The position numbers and the translations under genes were made by a program. From NCBI RefSeq assembly GCF_000175635.1, contig NZ_ACVP01000021.1, positions 1 to 45,419 on the forward strand: a stretch of DNA of 45,419 nt, in the 5' to 3' direction. Shown piece after piece: positions 35,089 to 43,426 of this stretch. This DNA comes from Corynebacterium tuberculostearicum SK141. Lineage in GTDB: Bacteria > Actinomycetota > Actinomycetes > Mycobacteriales > Mycobacteriaceae. Each line of letters starts with the position of its first letter. The first letter of the stretch is position 1. The notes under the pieces were generated by a model. The model saw only the letters and a program-made list of their open reading frames with translations, was not told where the DNA came from and searched no databases.

Positions 35089-36285
35089 ATGGAAGAACCC
35101 TACTTTTCCACGACCAACACCACCGACCCCACCACACGCTTAGCCTTTGAGATGCGAAAGGCGGAATACGAGTTCTGGGTGAACCAAGTCCCGAATCTCG
35201 ATTCGGATTTCGAATTAGTTACCCAATCCCTCTACCGCACCACCGGTGTTAATGAAGGGCGGATCGGCCATATCCTCATGGCGCTGCACCGCTTGGAGGA
35301 GCTGCCCGAGCTCCAAGCGCTGCAGCACCGCCTCTACCACTTGGACCTCGACCGGATTATTGCCATCAATAAGTCCCTCAACCGCTTGGGCAATCCGACG
35401 CCGGAGGTAGTGGCGCGCATCGATGAGCAGCTCACCGCCTACCTCACCCCTACCCGGCCGAACCAGGCCATGCGCACGCAGGCACAGATCAAGCGCAAAC
35501 TCAACGAGCTCATCAACCTCGCCGATGACACGCTGGCCGTCACCCAGGGCCCTACCCAGCCGCGCTACACCATGGAAAACTGGGGCGATAACACCTCGGC
35601 GGTGACTTTGAGTGCGGACCCGGCGGTTATCGCGAGCGTCGATAAGTGCATCCGGCAAACCGCGCTGGAGCTAGATTGCTCGCTTGCCGACGCCGCCGTT
35701 GCGCTCCTCACCGGCCGCACCCAAGCCCCCGAGATCATCCTCAACGCCTACAAGGCCACCGACGTGCCCAATTCCCCGGCGTTTATCGAATCCGTAGGTT
35801 GGCTCGACCCGGCGCGCTCCAATGCGCTGCCCTACACCAAAATCCGGGAGATGGACCCTAACCACGAGGTCAAGGGCTACGTCACTCCCGCCGCCATGGC
35901 CGCCTACTTGGAGGGCGTCGACGGGACCTGCCGCTACCCCGGCTGCAACCGCCCGGCATCTGCCTGCCAGAAGGATCACCGCATCAACCACGCGGACGGC
36001 GGGCCGACCACGCCGGCAAACCTCGCCTGCTTATGCCAGCACCACCACAACATAAAGACCGATGGCCGGGCCTTTTATGTCATGGATCCACATACGCGCG
36101 ACATCATCTGGCTTTTTGAGGACGGCACCTGGACCACCACCGAGCCCTCCGGCCCGCTGGCGCCCAAGAACAAGAATTGGGTGCAGACATTTGCTCAAAC
36201 CATGACTGCCCACCGCGCCCGAGCATATGAGGAGGCGCAAGAACTCATGCGCCAGCAGAAAACCACCCCTAGGGAGGAGGAATAA
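35089..36285 (+). CDS. DUF222 / HNH endonuclease family protein
   Basis: 398 aa. The DUF222 region (about 10-260) precedes a C-terminal HNH nuclease domain near 280-335: CRYPGCNRPA, DHRINHADGGPTTPANLACLCQHHHNIK, where the paired Cys and His bind zinc and the His-Asn-His set forms the active site. These multicopy genes are typical of actinobacteria, and many behave as mobile or phage-remnant nucleases. A leaderless-type promoter and nested palindromes precede it. The function is unknown; nicking or restriction activity is inferred only from the HNH motif. Confidence 0.85.
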   Translation: MEEPYFSTTNTTDPTTRLAFEMRKAEYEFWVNQVPNLDSDFELVTQSLYRTTGVNEGRIGHILMALHRLEELPELQALQHRLYHLDLDRIIAINKSLNRLGNPTPEVVARIDEQLTAYLTPTRPNQAMRTQAQIKRKLNELINLADDTLAVTQGPTQPRYTMENWGDNTSAVTLSADPAVIASVDKCIRQTALELDCSLADAAVALLTGRTQAPEIILNAYKATDVPNSPAFIESVGWLDPARSNALPYTKIREMDPNHEVKGYVTPAAMAAYLEGVDGTCRYPGCNRPASACQKDHRINHADGGPTTPANLACLCQHHHNIKTDGRAFYVMDPHTRDIIWLFEDGTWTTTEPSGPLAPKNKNWVQTFAQTMTAHRARAYEEAQELMRQQKTTPREEE

Positions 36286-36300
36286 AACCAGCAGCTTCCC

Positions 36301-36306
36301 TACAGT
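36301..36306 (+). promoter_or_regulatory. -10 box of a likely leaderless promoter
   Basis: TACAGT ends seven bases before the ATG at 36314, with no ribosome-binding site in between. Confidence 0.5.
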
Positions 36307-36313
36307 GGCTGGT

Positions 36314-36892
36314 ATGACGCAAAATTTATTCACACTTGACGAGCTCGTAATTACTCAGACCAAGTCCTTCCTCAACGATCAGTTCATGATCACCGATCTA
36401 GACGGCACCCCTGTGGGCACTATCCTGCAATCCACCAGTCTCAAAGACATGGTGTTTAAATCCTCCCGCAGCTTGGAGGTTGCCATCACGGATGCTGAAG
36501 GCAACCCGCTACAGACGGTCATGACGATTTCGGACCCGCCGAATTTTCTGCGGGATACCTATGAGGTGCACTTGCCGGGAATCGAAAAGCCCATGGCCGT
36601 CATTACCAAGCGTTTCTCCATGCTCAAGACAAAGTTGGACTTGACCATGGAGGGCTTTGCCGACGTCGAAATTCACGGCGACTTCTGGGATTGGAATCTT
36701 TCCATCACTTCAGAAGATCGCCTGCTTGCTGACGTCTCTAGCGAATGGACTGGCATGGGTAATTTCTTCATGGGCAAAAACACGTATCGCCTGCGCATCA
36801 CGCCGGGCCTCAATGAGCAACATCACGCCGCCATCATCGGCGCCGTGATGAGCATGGATATGCTGCGCACTAAGCAGAAGAACAGCGACTAG
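36314..36892 (+). CDS. LURP-one/scramblase-like protein
   Basis: 192 aa all-beta protein of the tubby/LURP-one/phospholipid-scramblase fold: N-terminal LFTLDELVITQTKSFLNDQF followed by repeated two-strand units (ITDLDGTPVGTI, AITDAEGNPLQTV, DVEIHGDFWDWNLSI, RLLADVSSEW). Function in bacteria is unknown. The frame is open upstream, but ATG 36314, with a leaderless -10 box, is preferred. The IS6 element begins two bases after its stop codon, so the gene is intact but the downstream chromosome has been displaced. Confidence 0.75.
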   Translation: MTQNLFTLDELVITQTKSFLNDQFMITDLDGTPVGTILQSTSLKDMVFKSSRSLEVAITDAEGNPLQTVMTISDPPNFLRDTYEVHLPGIEKPMAVITKRFSMLKTKLDLTMEGFADVEIHGDFWDWNLSITSEDRLLADVSSEWTGMGNFFMGKNTYRLRITPGLNEQHHAAIIGAVMSMDMLRTKQKNSD

Positions 36893-36894
36893 AA

Positions 36895-37736
36895 GGTGTT
36901 GTTGCAAAGTTGGGCGGAGAGCAGCGAAGACTCAGTTTCGCATTCCCTGACGGCCGCTACGTGTGGGCATTGTTAGGCCGTCTCAAAGACCCGGTTGACG
37001 ATCACCGCGTCCGGGGTCGGTTGCCCGTAGGCAAACATCACGCCTTGCCCTTTCCGCAATGAGTGCATCGCCTCCATCCCTTTCAACGTCCGATATGCAG
37101 ATGTCCGGTTCTTAAACGCGCCTTTCGGCCCGAGGATCCGCTTCAGCCGACCATGGTCGCCTTCCAGGATGTTGTTGAGGTATTTCACCTGCCGGTGTTC
37201 CACTGTTGGCGGGCAGATTCCCTCTGACTTCAACTCGGCGATTGCCCTGGCTAGTGAGGGTGCTTTATCGGTGTTGATCACTCTGGGATACCCGGCTGAC
37301 GCATTGGATCTGACGGCCTTGGCCAGGAAACGCTTCGCTGCGGCCACGTTCCGCTTCGGAGAGAGGTAAAAGTCCAGGGTCTGACCACCGGCGGTGATCG
37401 CCCGATAGAGGTAGCACCACCTGCCGCCGACCCGGATATAGGTCTCATCCACCCGCCAGGAACTGGCCTGCCAGTCAGGTACCTGCCGGTACCACCGTGT
37501 TTGCTCGTCCAGCTCAGGGGCGTATTTCTGGACCCAGCGGTAGATCGTGGTGTGATCGACCGGTACGCCGCGTTCGGTCATCATTTCTTCCAGATCGCGG
37601 TAGCTGAGCCCGTAGCGGCAGTACCACCTACCGCTCACAGAATGATGTCACGGGGGAAATGACGACCGGAGAAGACACCCATGGCTGTGACTATTTCACG
37701 TCGCCCTTCCTACTGCCCCAACTTTGCAACAGCACC
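36895..37736. mobile_element. IS6-family insertion sequence, inactivated
   Basis: 842 bp bounded by inverted repeats: GGTGTTGTTGCAAAGTTGGG on the left (36895) and GGTGCTGTTGCAAAGTTGGG on the right (reverse complement from 37736), one mismatch in 20. Length and ends fit IS6/IS26-type elements. The 8-bp flanks (GACTAGAA and TTTCAGGG) differ, so there is no target duplication: one end arose by recombination or cointegrate resolution rather than simple insertion. It marks the left edge of the copper island. Confidence 0.88.
36973..37682 (-). pseudogene. IS6-family DDE transposase, broken
   Basis: The true start is ATG 37682, reading MGVFSGRHFPRDIIL and then a TGA where intact relatives read Trp. 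A few codons further on one base is missing (GTAGG instead of a GTA plus three-base Arg codon), shifting the frame. The rest is an open 221-codon frame that would begin at a GTG within the shifted part. It keeps DDE motifs: Asp in WRVDETYIRV, Asp in NTDKAPSL, and Glu in LEGDHGRLKR. Two lesions near the N-terminus suggest no full-length transposase; an internal start remains possible. Confidence 0.75.
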
Positions 37737-37775
37737 TTTCAGGGTCATATGGGGGCAGTGGAGAGAAGTGGTGGA

Positions 37776-40010
37776 TCAGTGGACGGCGGTGGATGCCGGA
37801 GTAGGCGTGGCGTGTTCCTCCTTCGACTCGGCCGGAGCCAGGTGAGCCGGATCCAGATCAATGCGGCGCAGCAGCTGGGCGTTCAGGGCCACCACGATGG
37901 TCGAGGCAGACATCAAGATCGCGCCCACGGCCGGAGACAGCACGAACCCGATCGAGGCGAGCACTCCGGCGGCCAGCGGCACAGCGAGGATGTTGTAGCC
38001 AGAGGCCCAGATCAGGTTCTGGATCATCTTGCGGTAGCTGGCCTGGGACAGCTCAATCATCGACAGCACTGCCCGCGGGTCATCACTGGCTAGGACCACC
38101 CCGGCAGATTCCATGGCCACATCCGTGCCGGCACCGATGGCGATACCGACGTCCGCGCGGGTCAGAGCGGGGGCGTCATTGACACCGTCACCGACCATGG
38201 CCACGCTCAAACCCCGGTCCTGCAGCTGCGTGACCTTGGTGTCTTTGTCCTGGGGCAGGACCTCGGCGAAGACCTCATCGATCCCCAGGTCCTGACCAAC
38301 CGCCTGGGCCACCTGCTGCGCGTCGCCGGTGATCATCGCGACCTTCACCCCGCGGTCCTGCAGGGCTTTCACAGCGGCGCGGGATTCGGGGCGGATCTTG
38401 TCCTCGACGGCCACCGCACCGATGATCTGACCGTCGCGGACAATATGGAGCACACCGGCCCCACGCCCGGTCCAGGCGCTGATGGTGTCAGTGAGCTCGG
38501 CCGGGGTGGTGAGGTTGAACTCGCGCAGCATGTTCGGCCCGCCCACGAGGATCTCAGCGCCATCGACAGTGGCTCGGACCCCCCGCCCGGAGGCGGCGTT
38601 GAAACCAGTTGCAGGGATTTGCCGACGGGCGGCCTCGGGATGGGCGGCCGCGGCCGCCACGATGGCGCGGGCCACGGGGTGCTCGCTGTCGGCCTCCGCG
38701 GCGGCGGCCAGGGCCAGCAGCTCTCCCTCGGTGACGCCGACAGCTGCCGCGACACCGGTGACCGCGTGCGCACCCTCGGTCAGGGTGCCGGTTTTGTCGA
38801 AGAGCACCACGTCGATGGTGCGCATCCGCTCGAGCGCCATACGGTCCTTGATGAGCACCCCGGATTTCGCGGCCCGCTCGCTGGAGATCGCAATGACCAG
38901 CGGAATCGCCAGGCCCAGGGCATGCGGGCAGGCGATGACCAGCACCGTGACCGTGCGCACGACGGCATCGTCCGGGCTGCCGATAATGGTCCACACCACC
39001 GCGGTGATCAGAGCGGAGATCAGCGCGAACCAGAACAACAACGCCGCCGCCCGATCCGCCAGGGCCTGGGCCCGGGAGGAGGACTCCTGGGCGTCGGCAA
39101 CCATGCGTTGGATCCCGGCCAAGGCTGTGTCACCGCCGGTAGCCTCCACCCGGATGCGGACGGTGTTGTCGGTGGCCACGGTACCAGCGACCACCTTGTC
39201 ACCGGTGTCGCGGAAGACGGGACGGGATTCGCCGGTGATCATCGCCTCATCGAATTCGGCGGCTCCATCGAGGATGGTTCCGTCGGCCGGCACCCGGGCA
39301 CCGGCCCTCACCAGCACGACGTCGTCGACGACCAGGTCGGAGATGGCCACGGTGCGGGTGGTCCCGTCGATGACTTTCTCGGCCTCATCCGGCAGCAGGG
39401 CAGCCAGCGCGTCAAGCGCGGAGGACGCGGCCCCGAGAGCGGACATCTCCAGCCAGTGGCCCAGCAGCATGATGGTCACCAGCAGGGCCAGCTCCCACCA
39501 GAAGTCCAGCTCAAAACCGCCCAGCCCCAGAGTGGTGACCCAGGAGGCGACAAACGCCACGGTGATGGCCATGGCGATCAGGAGCATCATCCCGGGTTGG
39601 CGGGATTTCAGTTCTCTCCATCCGCCCTTGAGGAAAGGCGTTCCGCCGTAGACGAAGATGATCGTGCCCAGCACCGGGGGGATCCAGGTGGATCCGGGGA
39701 ATGCCGGGAGGTGGTAGCCGAGCAGGTTGGCGACCATGGGGCTGAAAATAACGACGGGAATGGACAGAATCAGCGACCACCAGAAGCGGTCCCGAAACAT
39801 TGCGGTGCTGTGTCCGGCGTGTTCGCCGTGACCATGAACGTGGTGGTCTTCGTCCAGGGCGGAGTGTGGGTGATCGTGGGGCATCGCTTGGCCGTGGGTG
39901 TCGGCATCCGCGTGGTGTTCCTGGCCGGCATGATCCGGGTGGTGGGTGTGGTCTGTTTCCGGAGCGGGGTGATCACCATGGTGATCACCCGAATGGTGGG
40001 GAGTGCTCAT
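37776..40010 (-). CDS. copB: Copper-translocating P-type ATPase, CopB type
   Basis: 744 aa P1B ATPase. A His-rich N-terminal tail (about residues 5-72, dense with His/Asp) replaces the usual CxxC metal-binding domain. The membrane motif is CPH (CPHALG), which defines the P1B-3 (CopB) group. DKTGT holds the phosphorylated Asp, with TGES and MVGDGVNDAPAL following. It exports copper from the cytoplasm. ATG 40010 is preferred over TTG 40028, with AAAGGAA upstream. It lies about 51 bp after copZ on the same strand and is likely co-transcribed with it. Confidence 0.92.
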   Translation of the reverse strand: MSTPHHSGDHHGDHPAPETDHTHHPDHAGQEHHADADTHGQAMPHDHPHSALDEDHHVHGHGEHAGHSTAMFRDRFWWSLILSIPVVIFSPMVANLLGYHLPAFPGSTWIPPVLGTIIFVYGGTPFLKGGWRELKSRQPGMMLLIAMAITVAFVASWVTTLGLGGFELDFWWELALLVTIMLLGHWLEMSALGAASSALDALAALLPDEAEKVIDGTTRTVAISDLVVDDVVLVRAGARVPADGTILDGAAEFDEAMITGESRPVFRDTGDKVVAGTVATDNTVRIRVEATGGDTALAGIQRMVADAQESSSRAQALADRAAALLFWFALISALITAVVWTIIGSPDDAVVRTVTVLVIACPHALGLAIPLVIAISSERAAKSGVLIKDRMALERMRTIDVVLFDKTGTLTEGAHAVTGVAAAVGVTEGELLALAAAAEADSEHPVARAIVAAAAAHPEAARRQIPATGFNAASGRGVRATVDGAEILVGGPNMLREFNLTTPAELTDTISAWTGRGAGVLHIVRDGQIIGAVAVEDKIRPESRAAVKALQDRGVKVAMITGDAQQVAQAVGQDLGIDEVFAEVLPQDKDTKVTQLQDRGLSVAMVGDGVNDAPALTRADVGIAIGAGTDVAMESAGVVLASDDPRAVLSMIELSQASYRKMIQNLIWASGYNILAVPLAAGVLASIGFVLSPAVGAILMSASTIVVALNAQLLRRIDLDPAHLAPAESKEEHATPTPASTAVH

Positions 40011-40061
40011 GACGTTCCTTTCGCTCAACCCGGTCGGGGTCGAGATGATGGGTAAAACTGA

Positions 40062-40388
40062 TCAGGATAAGACGGTGTAGCCGGCCTCCTCGATGGCCCG
40101 GCGAACCATCTCCGGAGGTACGACACCGGTGACCGTGACGGTGGAAACTTCACCAGCAGCGAGATCAATCTGGACGTCGTCGACCTGGGGGAGGGCCTGA
40201 AGGGCCTGGGTCACGCTTTTCGCGCAGTGCCCGCAGGTCAGGCCGGTGACCTGGTAGCTAGGGGAGGACCCTCCTGCTGACGAGTCGCTGGTGGCAGGGG
40301 TGGAGGCGGTGTCGGCACGTGAGGCAGGTCCGCAACAGCTGCAGCCGTGGGAGGCCATCGGCAAGAGGCGGGGCGGGGAGGTGATCAT
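40062..40388 (-). CDS. copZ: Copper chaperone CopZ-like (HMA domain)
   Basis: 108 aa. An HMA domain with the metal-binding GLTCGHCAKSV motif (Cys52 and Cys55) sits behind an N-terminal CSCCGP cluster (Cys16, Cys18, Cys19) that gives extra thiols, unusual for a plain CopZ. Other HMA features follow: a VDDVQIDLAAGEV strand and EEAGYTV near the end. ATG 40388 has AAGGAGC seven bases upstream; the frame opens further upstream but without support. It probably hands Cu(I) to CopB and is driven by the duplicated CsoR-type promoters at 40436-40489. Confidence 0.88.
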   Translation of the reverse strand: MITSPPRLLPMASHGCSCCGPASRADTASTPATSDSSAGGSSPSYQVTGLTCGHCAKSVTQALQALPQVDDVQIDLAAGEVSTVTVTGVVPPEMVRRAIEEAGYTVLS

Positions 40389-40435
40389 GGGAAAGCTCCT
40401 TCGGTTCGGTGGGGTGCGGCGATGCCGCTCTCTAG

Positions 40436-40463
40436 CGTATACCCCCAGGGGGTATATTTTCAG
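40436..40463 (-). promoter_or_regulatory. Promoter P2 of copZ-copB with CsoR-type operator
   Basis: -35 CTGAAA (40463-40458), a 16-bp spacer and -10 TATACG (40441-40436) surround the perfect palindrome ATACCCCCAGGGGGTAT at 40439-40455, the pattern of copper-responsive CsoR operators. Confidence 0.7.
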
Positions 40464-40489
40464 CATACCCCCTGGGGGTATATTTTCAA
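40462..40489 (-). promoter_or_regulatory. Promoter P1 of copZ-copB with CsoR-type operator
   Basis: -35 TTGAAA (40489-40484), 16-bp spacer, -10 TATGCT (40467-40462). ATACCCCCTGGGGGTAT at 40465-40481 lies within it. The unit is a 26-bp tandem copy of P2. Confidence 0.75.
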
Positions 40490-40528
40490 GGGGTAGAGGG
40501 CACGGCCCTCACGCGGGGCAGGGTGTGG

Positions 40529-41656
40529 TCACCGAGCAGCCTCCTCACTTTCGGGAGGGGACAGCGGGAGGCGGAGGGCAAACACCGCTCCGCGACCAGG
40601 TCCGGGGGAGGTGGCGGTGAGAGTGCCGCCGTGGGCCTCGATCAATGCCTTGGAGATGGTCAGACCGATACCGGCCCCGCCGTTGTCCCGGCTGCGGGCG
40701 GCATCCCCCCGGTAGAAGCGTTCGAAGATGTGTCCGAGCTGGTCAGGTGGGATGCCCTCGCCATCATCGGCGACGTGGATGAGCGCGGTGGACGCCCCCT
40801 GTCGGTGGACGCTGATTCGGACCTGCCCGCCGGCCGGGGTGTGCCGTAGCGCGTTCGACAGGAGATTGCTCATCACCTGGCCGAAGCGTTGCCGGTCCAC
40901 GAGCACCCGGGCGGTGTCTGCAATGCTCTCGACCTGTAAATCGACGCCTTTGTCAGCATAAGCTTCCCCCGCGGCAACAGCGGCGGTATGGAGCAGATCC
41001 CCGAGCCCTTCCTCCGCCAGGTCCAAATCGATCCGGTGTTCCTGGGCCCGGGAGACATCGTCGATGTCTTCCATCAACCGGGTCAGGCGGGTGAGTTGGT
41101 CAGCCATGATCGTGTGGGTGGCATTATTCCAGTCCACGACCCCGTCCTGGAGACCATCGAGGTAGACCGTGAGCACCGATAAGGGGGTGCCCATTTCGTG
41201 GGCCAGATCAGAGAGCATCTGGCGGCGGACCTGTTCGGTGTGTTCCAGCCGGTCGGCCATGGTGTTGAAGGCATGCGCCAGGGTGGTGAACTCGGGGCCT
41301 GCTTTTCCGGCGGGCACGCGGATACGGGAGTTGCCGGCCGTCAGGCTGGTAGCGGCGTGGGTGAGATCCTGCAGGGGGGTGCGCAGACGACGCGATAACC
41401 ACAGGCTGGCCAGCAGGGCGCTGATCAAGGCGGTGGGCAGGGCGACGGCCAGGGTGATCAGGTTGGCGCCCCGGTAGGCCTGCTCGGCATGGAACAGCTC
41501 CAGCGAGGGGTCCTCCCGGCCGGTCATCAACATATGATCATGGAACAGGGTCGGACCCACCATCGTGGCCACGGCCGCGGCCACCAGCAGGCTAATCACC
41601 ACGACCAACACCTGGGCGGCCAGGAAGCGGAAGGTCAGGCCGGGTCCGTGATTCAT
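40529..41656 (-). CDS. Sensor histidine kinase of copper two-component system (CopS-like)
   Basis: 375 aa. Two membrane spans (about 9-32 and 64-88) bound an extracytoplasmic loop (33-63) rich in His and Met (HDHMLMTG, FHAEQ), a likely metal-binding sensor. HAMP (about 88-140), HisKA with His153 in DLAHEMGTP, then the HATPase domain (NLLSNALRH, DDGEGIP, GAGIGLTIS). It phosphorylates the upstream regulator, whose stop overlaps its start by 4 nt. Co-location with copB, cueP and the oxidase suggests copper sensing; the metal is inferred. Confidence 0.88.
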   Translation of the reverse strand: MNHGPGLTFRFLAAQVLVVVISLLVAAAVATMVGPTLFHDHMLMTGREDPSLELFHAEQAYRGANLITLAVALPTALISALLASLWLSRRLRTPLQDLTHAATSLTAGNSRIRVPAGKAGPEFTTLAHAFNTMADRLEHTEQVRRQMLSDLAHEMGTPLSVLTVYLDGLQDGVVDWNNATHTIMADQLTRLTRLMEDIDDVSRAQEHRIDLDLAEEGLGDLLHTAAVAAGEAYADKGVDLQVESIADTARVLVDRQRFGQVMSNLLSNALRHTPAGGQVRISVHRQGASTALIHVADDGEGIPPDQLGHIFERFYRGDAARSRDNGGAGIGLTISKALIEAHGGTLTATSPGPGRGAVFALRLPLSPPESEEAAR

Positions 41657-42375
41657 GGCTGCCCCACCCGGTAGCCCACGCCACGCACGGTGTCGATAAA
41701 CCCCCGGCCCCGGGTGTCGGTGCCGAGCTTGCGACGCAAGTTGCCGATGTGGACATCGACGATGCGTTCATCACCGACCCAGGTGGTGTCCCAGACCTCG
41801 GTGACCAGGTCGTGGCGGGTCAGCACCTGGCCGGGGCGCAGGGCCAGGGCAACCAGCAGCTCGAACTCCGTGCGGGTGAGCTCCACGGTCGTCTCCCCCA
41901 CCCGCACCTCATGGGCGACGGGGTCAAGGATGAGGTCCCCAACGATCAAGGGGGTGGTCACCTGCGGTGGGGTGATGCTGGTGCGCGGGCGGCGCAACAC
42001 CGCATGCACCCGGGTCACCAGTTCCCGGATGCTAAAAGGTTTGGTGATGTAGTCATCCGCCCCCAGGGTCAAACCGCTGATCTTGTCGTCCTCGCTGCCA
42101 CGCGCAGTGAGCATGAGGATGTAGCAGTCCGAGAAGGTGCGGATCCGTCGGCACACCTCCAGGCCGTCGAGTTCGGGCAGCCCCAGATCCAGCACCACAA
42201 CATCGGGGGAAAAGCGACGGGCCTCGTCCATGGCCTGGGTACCGGTGTGCGCCTGGCGGGTATCGAAGCCGGCCCGGATGAGGTAGGAAGCCACCATCTG
42301 AGCCAGGGGTTGTTCATCATCGACGACCAGCACCCGCCCCGGGGGCGTGGCGGTGGTCGGTGTGCGGTCAGCCAT
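41653..42375 (-). CDS. Response regulator of copper two-component system (CopR-like)
   Basis: 240 aa OmpR-type. The receiver has VVDDE at 17-21, phospho-acceptor Asp63 in VVLDLGLP, and the Lys of ITKPF. A winged helix follows (LTRTEFELLVALALRPGQVL; VDVHIGNLRRKLG). ATG 42375 is preferred over the longer upstream extension; GGGG precedes it. Overlaps the kinase start (ATGA). A direct repeat AAATCTTCA, 11 bp apart, at 42435-42454 upstream suits OmpR-type dimers and suggests autoregulation. Confidence 0.88.
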   Translation of the reverse strand: MADRTPTTATPPGRVLVVDDEQPLAQMVASYLIRAGFDTRQAHTGTQAMDEARRFSPDVVVLDLGLPELDGLEVCRRIRTFSDCYILMLTARGSEDDKISGLTLGADDYITKPFSIRELVTRVHAVLRRPRTSITPPQVTTPLIVGDLILDPVAHEVRVGETTVELTRTEFELLVALALRPGQVLTRHDLVTEVWDTTWVGDERIVDVHIGNLRRKLGTDTRGRGFIDTVRGVGYRVGQP

Positions 42376-42780
42376 AGACCCCAGTATCGCTCCGGCCAGG
42401 GGGGAATACCACCCTCGCTCAGTACCCGGCGGGGAAATCTTCATCAAATCTTCAAACATCACCCTTCGACCGCCGTCACCACTGTGCCCCACCCCGGGCC
42501 GGCGGCATCGCCTCCCCTGGTCGGTTCAGCAGGCGCCACCAGGGATTTCACTGCCTGCACCGCATACCCAGGGCGGGTAGAAGGACATCGCCCACGGCTG
42601 TGGGGTGGTGTTCCGTTGGTGACCCAGCCCACCGAATTCACCCCCTTTTTCGCCCTGTTATAAGGCTGCGAGCAGGGTTTTTGAATTCCAGTCCGTCAGG
42701 CACCCGTGCTAGATAAAGGTATGGCATCGACCTTGAGGCGGTGTCTTCTTATGGCCTTACCACGATCCAAGGAGATTGAC
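42376..42780. other. Divergent intergenic region between CopR-like and CueP genes
   Basis: About 405 bp with no gene supported. It contains the AAATCTTCA direct repeat (42435-42454) and a weak hairpin with a T run (CCCTG at 42653, CAGGG at 42673, then TTTTT). Promoters for both divergent operons must lie here. Confidence 0.5.
42435..42454. promoter_or_regulatory. Tandem direct repeat, candidate CopR box
   Basis: AAATCTTCA at 42435-42443 and again at 42446-42454, 11-bp period, 60 bp upstream of the regulator start. The spacing is typical for tandem OmpR-family monomers on one DNA face. Confidence 0.6.
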
Positions 42781-43356
42781 GTGAAACGAGCAGCGATCGC
42801 AGCCGCCACCCTTGCCCTTGCCCTCACGGGGTGTTCGGCCGCCGACCCGGAACCCACCACCGACAGGACGGTGTCCCAGGATACATTCCTGACTACCCAT
42901 GGCCTGGCCGACATGGACGCGGTGGAGATCATTGATCACCTCGACCGGCAGAAGGTCACTGAGCGTCCCACGGACCTGATCGCCTCGGTGCGTGCCGATG
43001 AACTGCTGCTCTCGAGCGATGACCAGGAAGTTGCGCTCGATCTTCCCGACAATCAGACGTATGTCTCGATCGCACCCTATCTCACCTCCACCCACGACTG
43101 CTTCTACCACAGCCTCACGACCTGCCAGGGGGAACTCGACAATGAGGATATCCAGGTCACGATCACCGATGAGGCGACCGGTGAGGTGCTGGTGGACGAG
43201 ACGACAACCACCTTCGACAACGGGTTTATTGGCTTCTGGCTTCCCGATGATGCCACCGGCCTGATTGAGGTCAGCTACCAGGGGCGTACCGGCACCACGG
43301 AGTTTTCCACCGCCGACGACGGTGCCACCTGTGTCACAGACCTGCGCCTGACGTGA
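42781..43356 (+). CDS. cueP: CueP family periplasmic copper-binding lipoprotein
   Basis: 191 aa. A lipobox LALTGC puts Cys18 at the lipidation site. The body matches the CueP family: HGLADMDAVEIIDHLD, RPTDLIASVRADELLL, and STHDCFYHSLTTCQGEL, with Cys107, Cys115 and Cys184, spaced (8 and 69) almost as in Salmonella CueP (8 and 68). CueP binds copper outside the cytoplasm and helps supply or detoxify it. GTG 42781 has AAGGAG six bases upstream and is chosen over upstream ATGs. It is followed by the multicopper oxidase. Confidence 0.88.
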   Translation: MKRAAIAAATLALALTGCSAADPEPTTDRTVSQDTFLTTHGLADMDAVEIIDHLDRQKVTERPTDLIASVRADELLLSSDDQEVALDLPDNQTYVSIAPYLTSTHDCFYHSLTTCQGELDNEDIQVTITDEATGEVLVDETTTTFDNGFIGFWLPDDATGLIEVSYQGRTGTTEFSTADDGATCVTDLRLT

Positions 43357-43426
43357 TGGCTCAGCAGGGTCCTCACCTGCGCCTGTCTCCCGTGTCACTG
43401 AATCCTGCACCAAGGAAGGTTAAATC

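Noticed and set aside
38445..40055. Long plus-strand frame of 536 codons opposite copB
   Set aside because: Rich in Gly/Asp/Arg/His as expected from antisense of a high-GC gene; copB on the other strand has every P-type ATPase motif.
41749..42663. Plus-strand frame of 304 codons spanning the response regulator and the intergenic region
   Set aside because: Composition is that of a reverse-strand shadow, and the regulator on the minus strand is clear.
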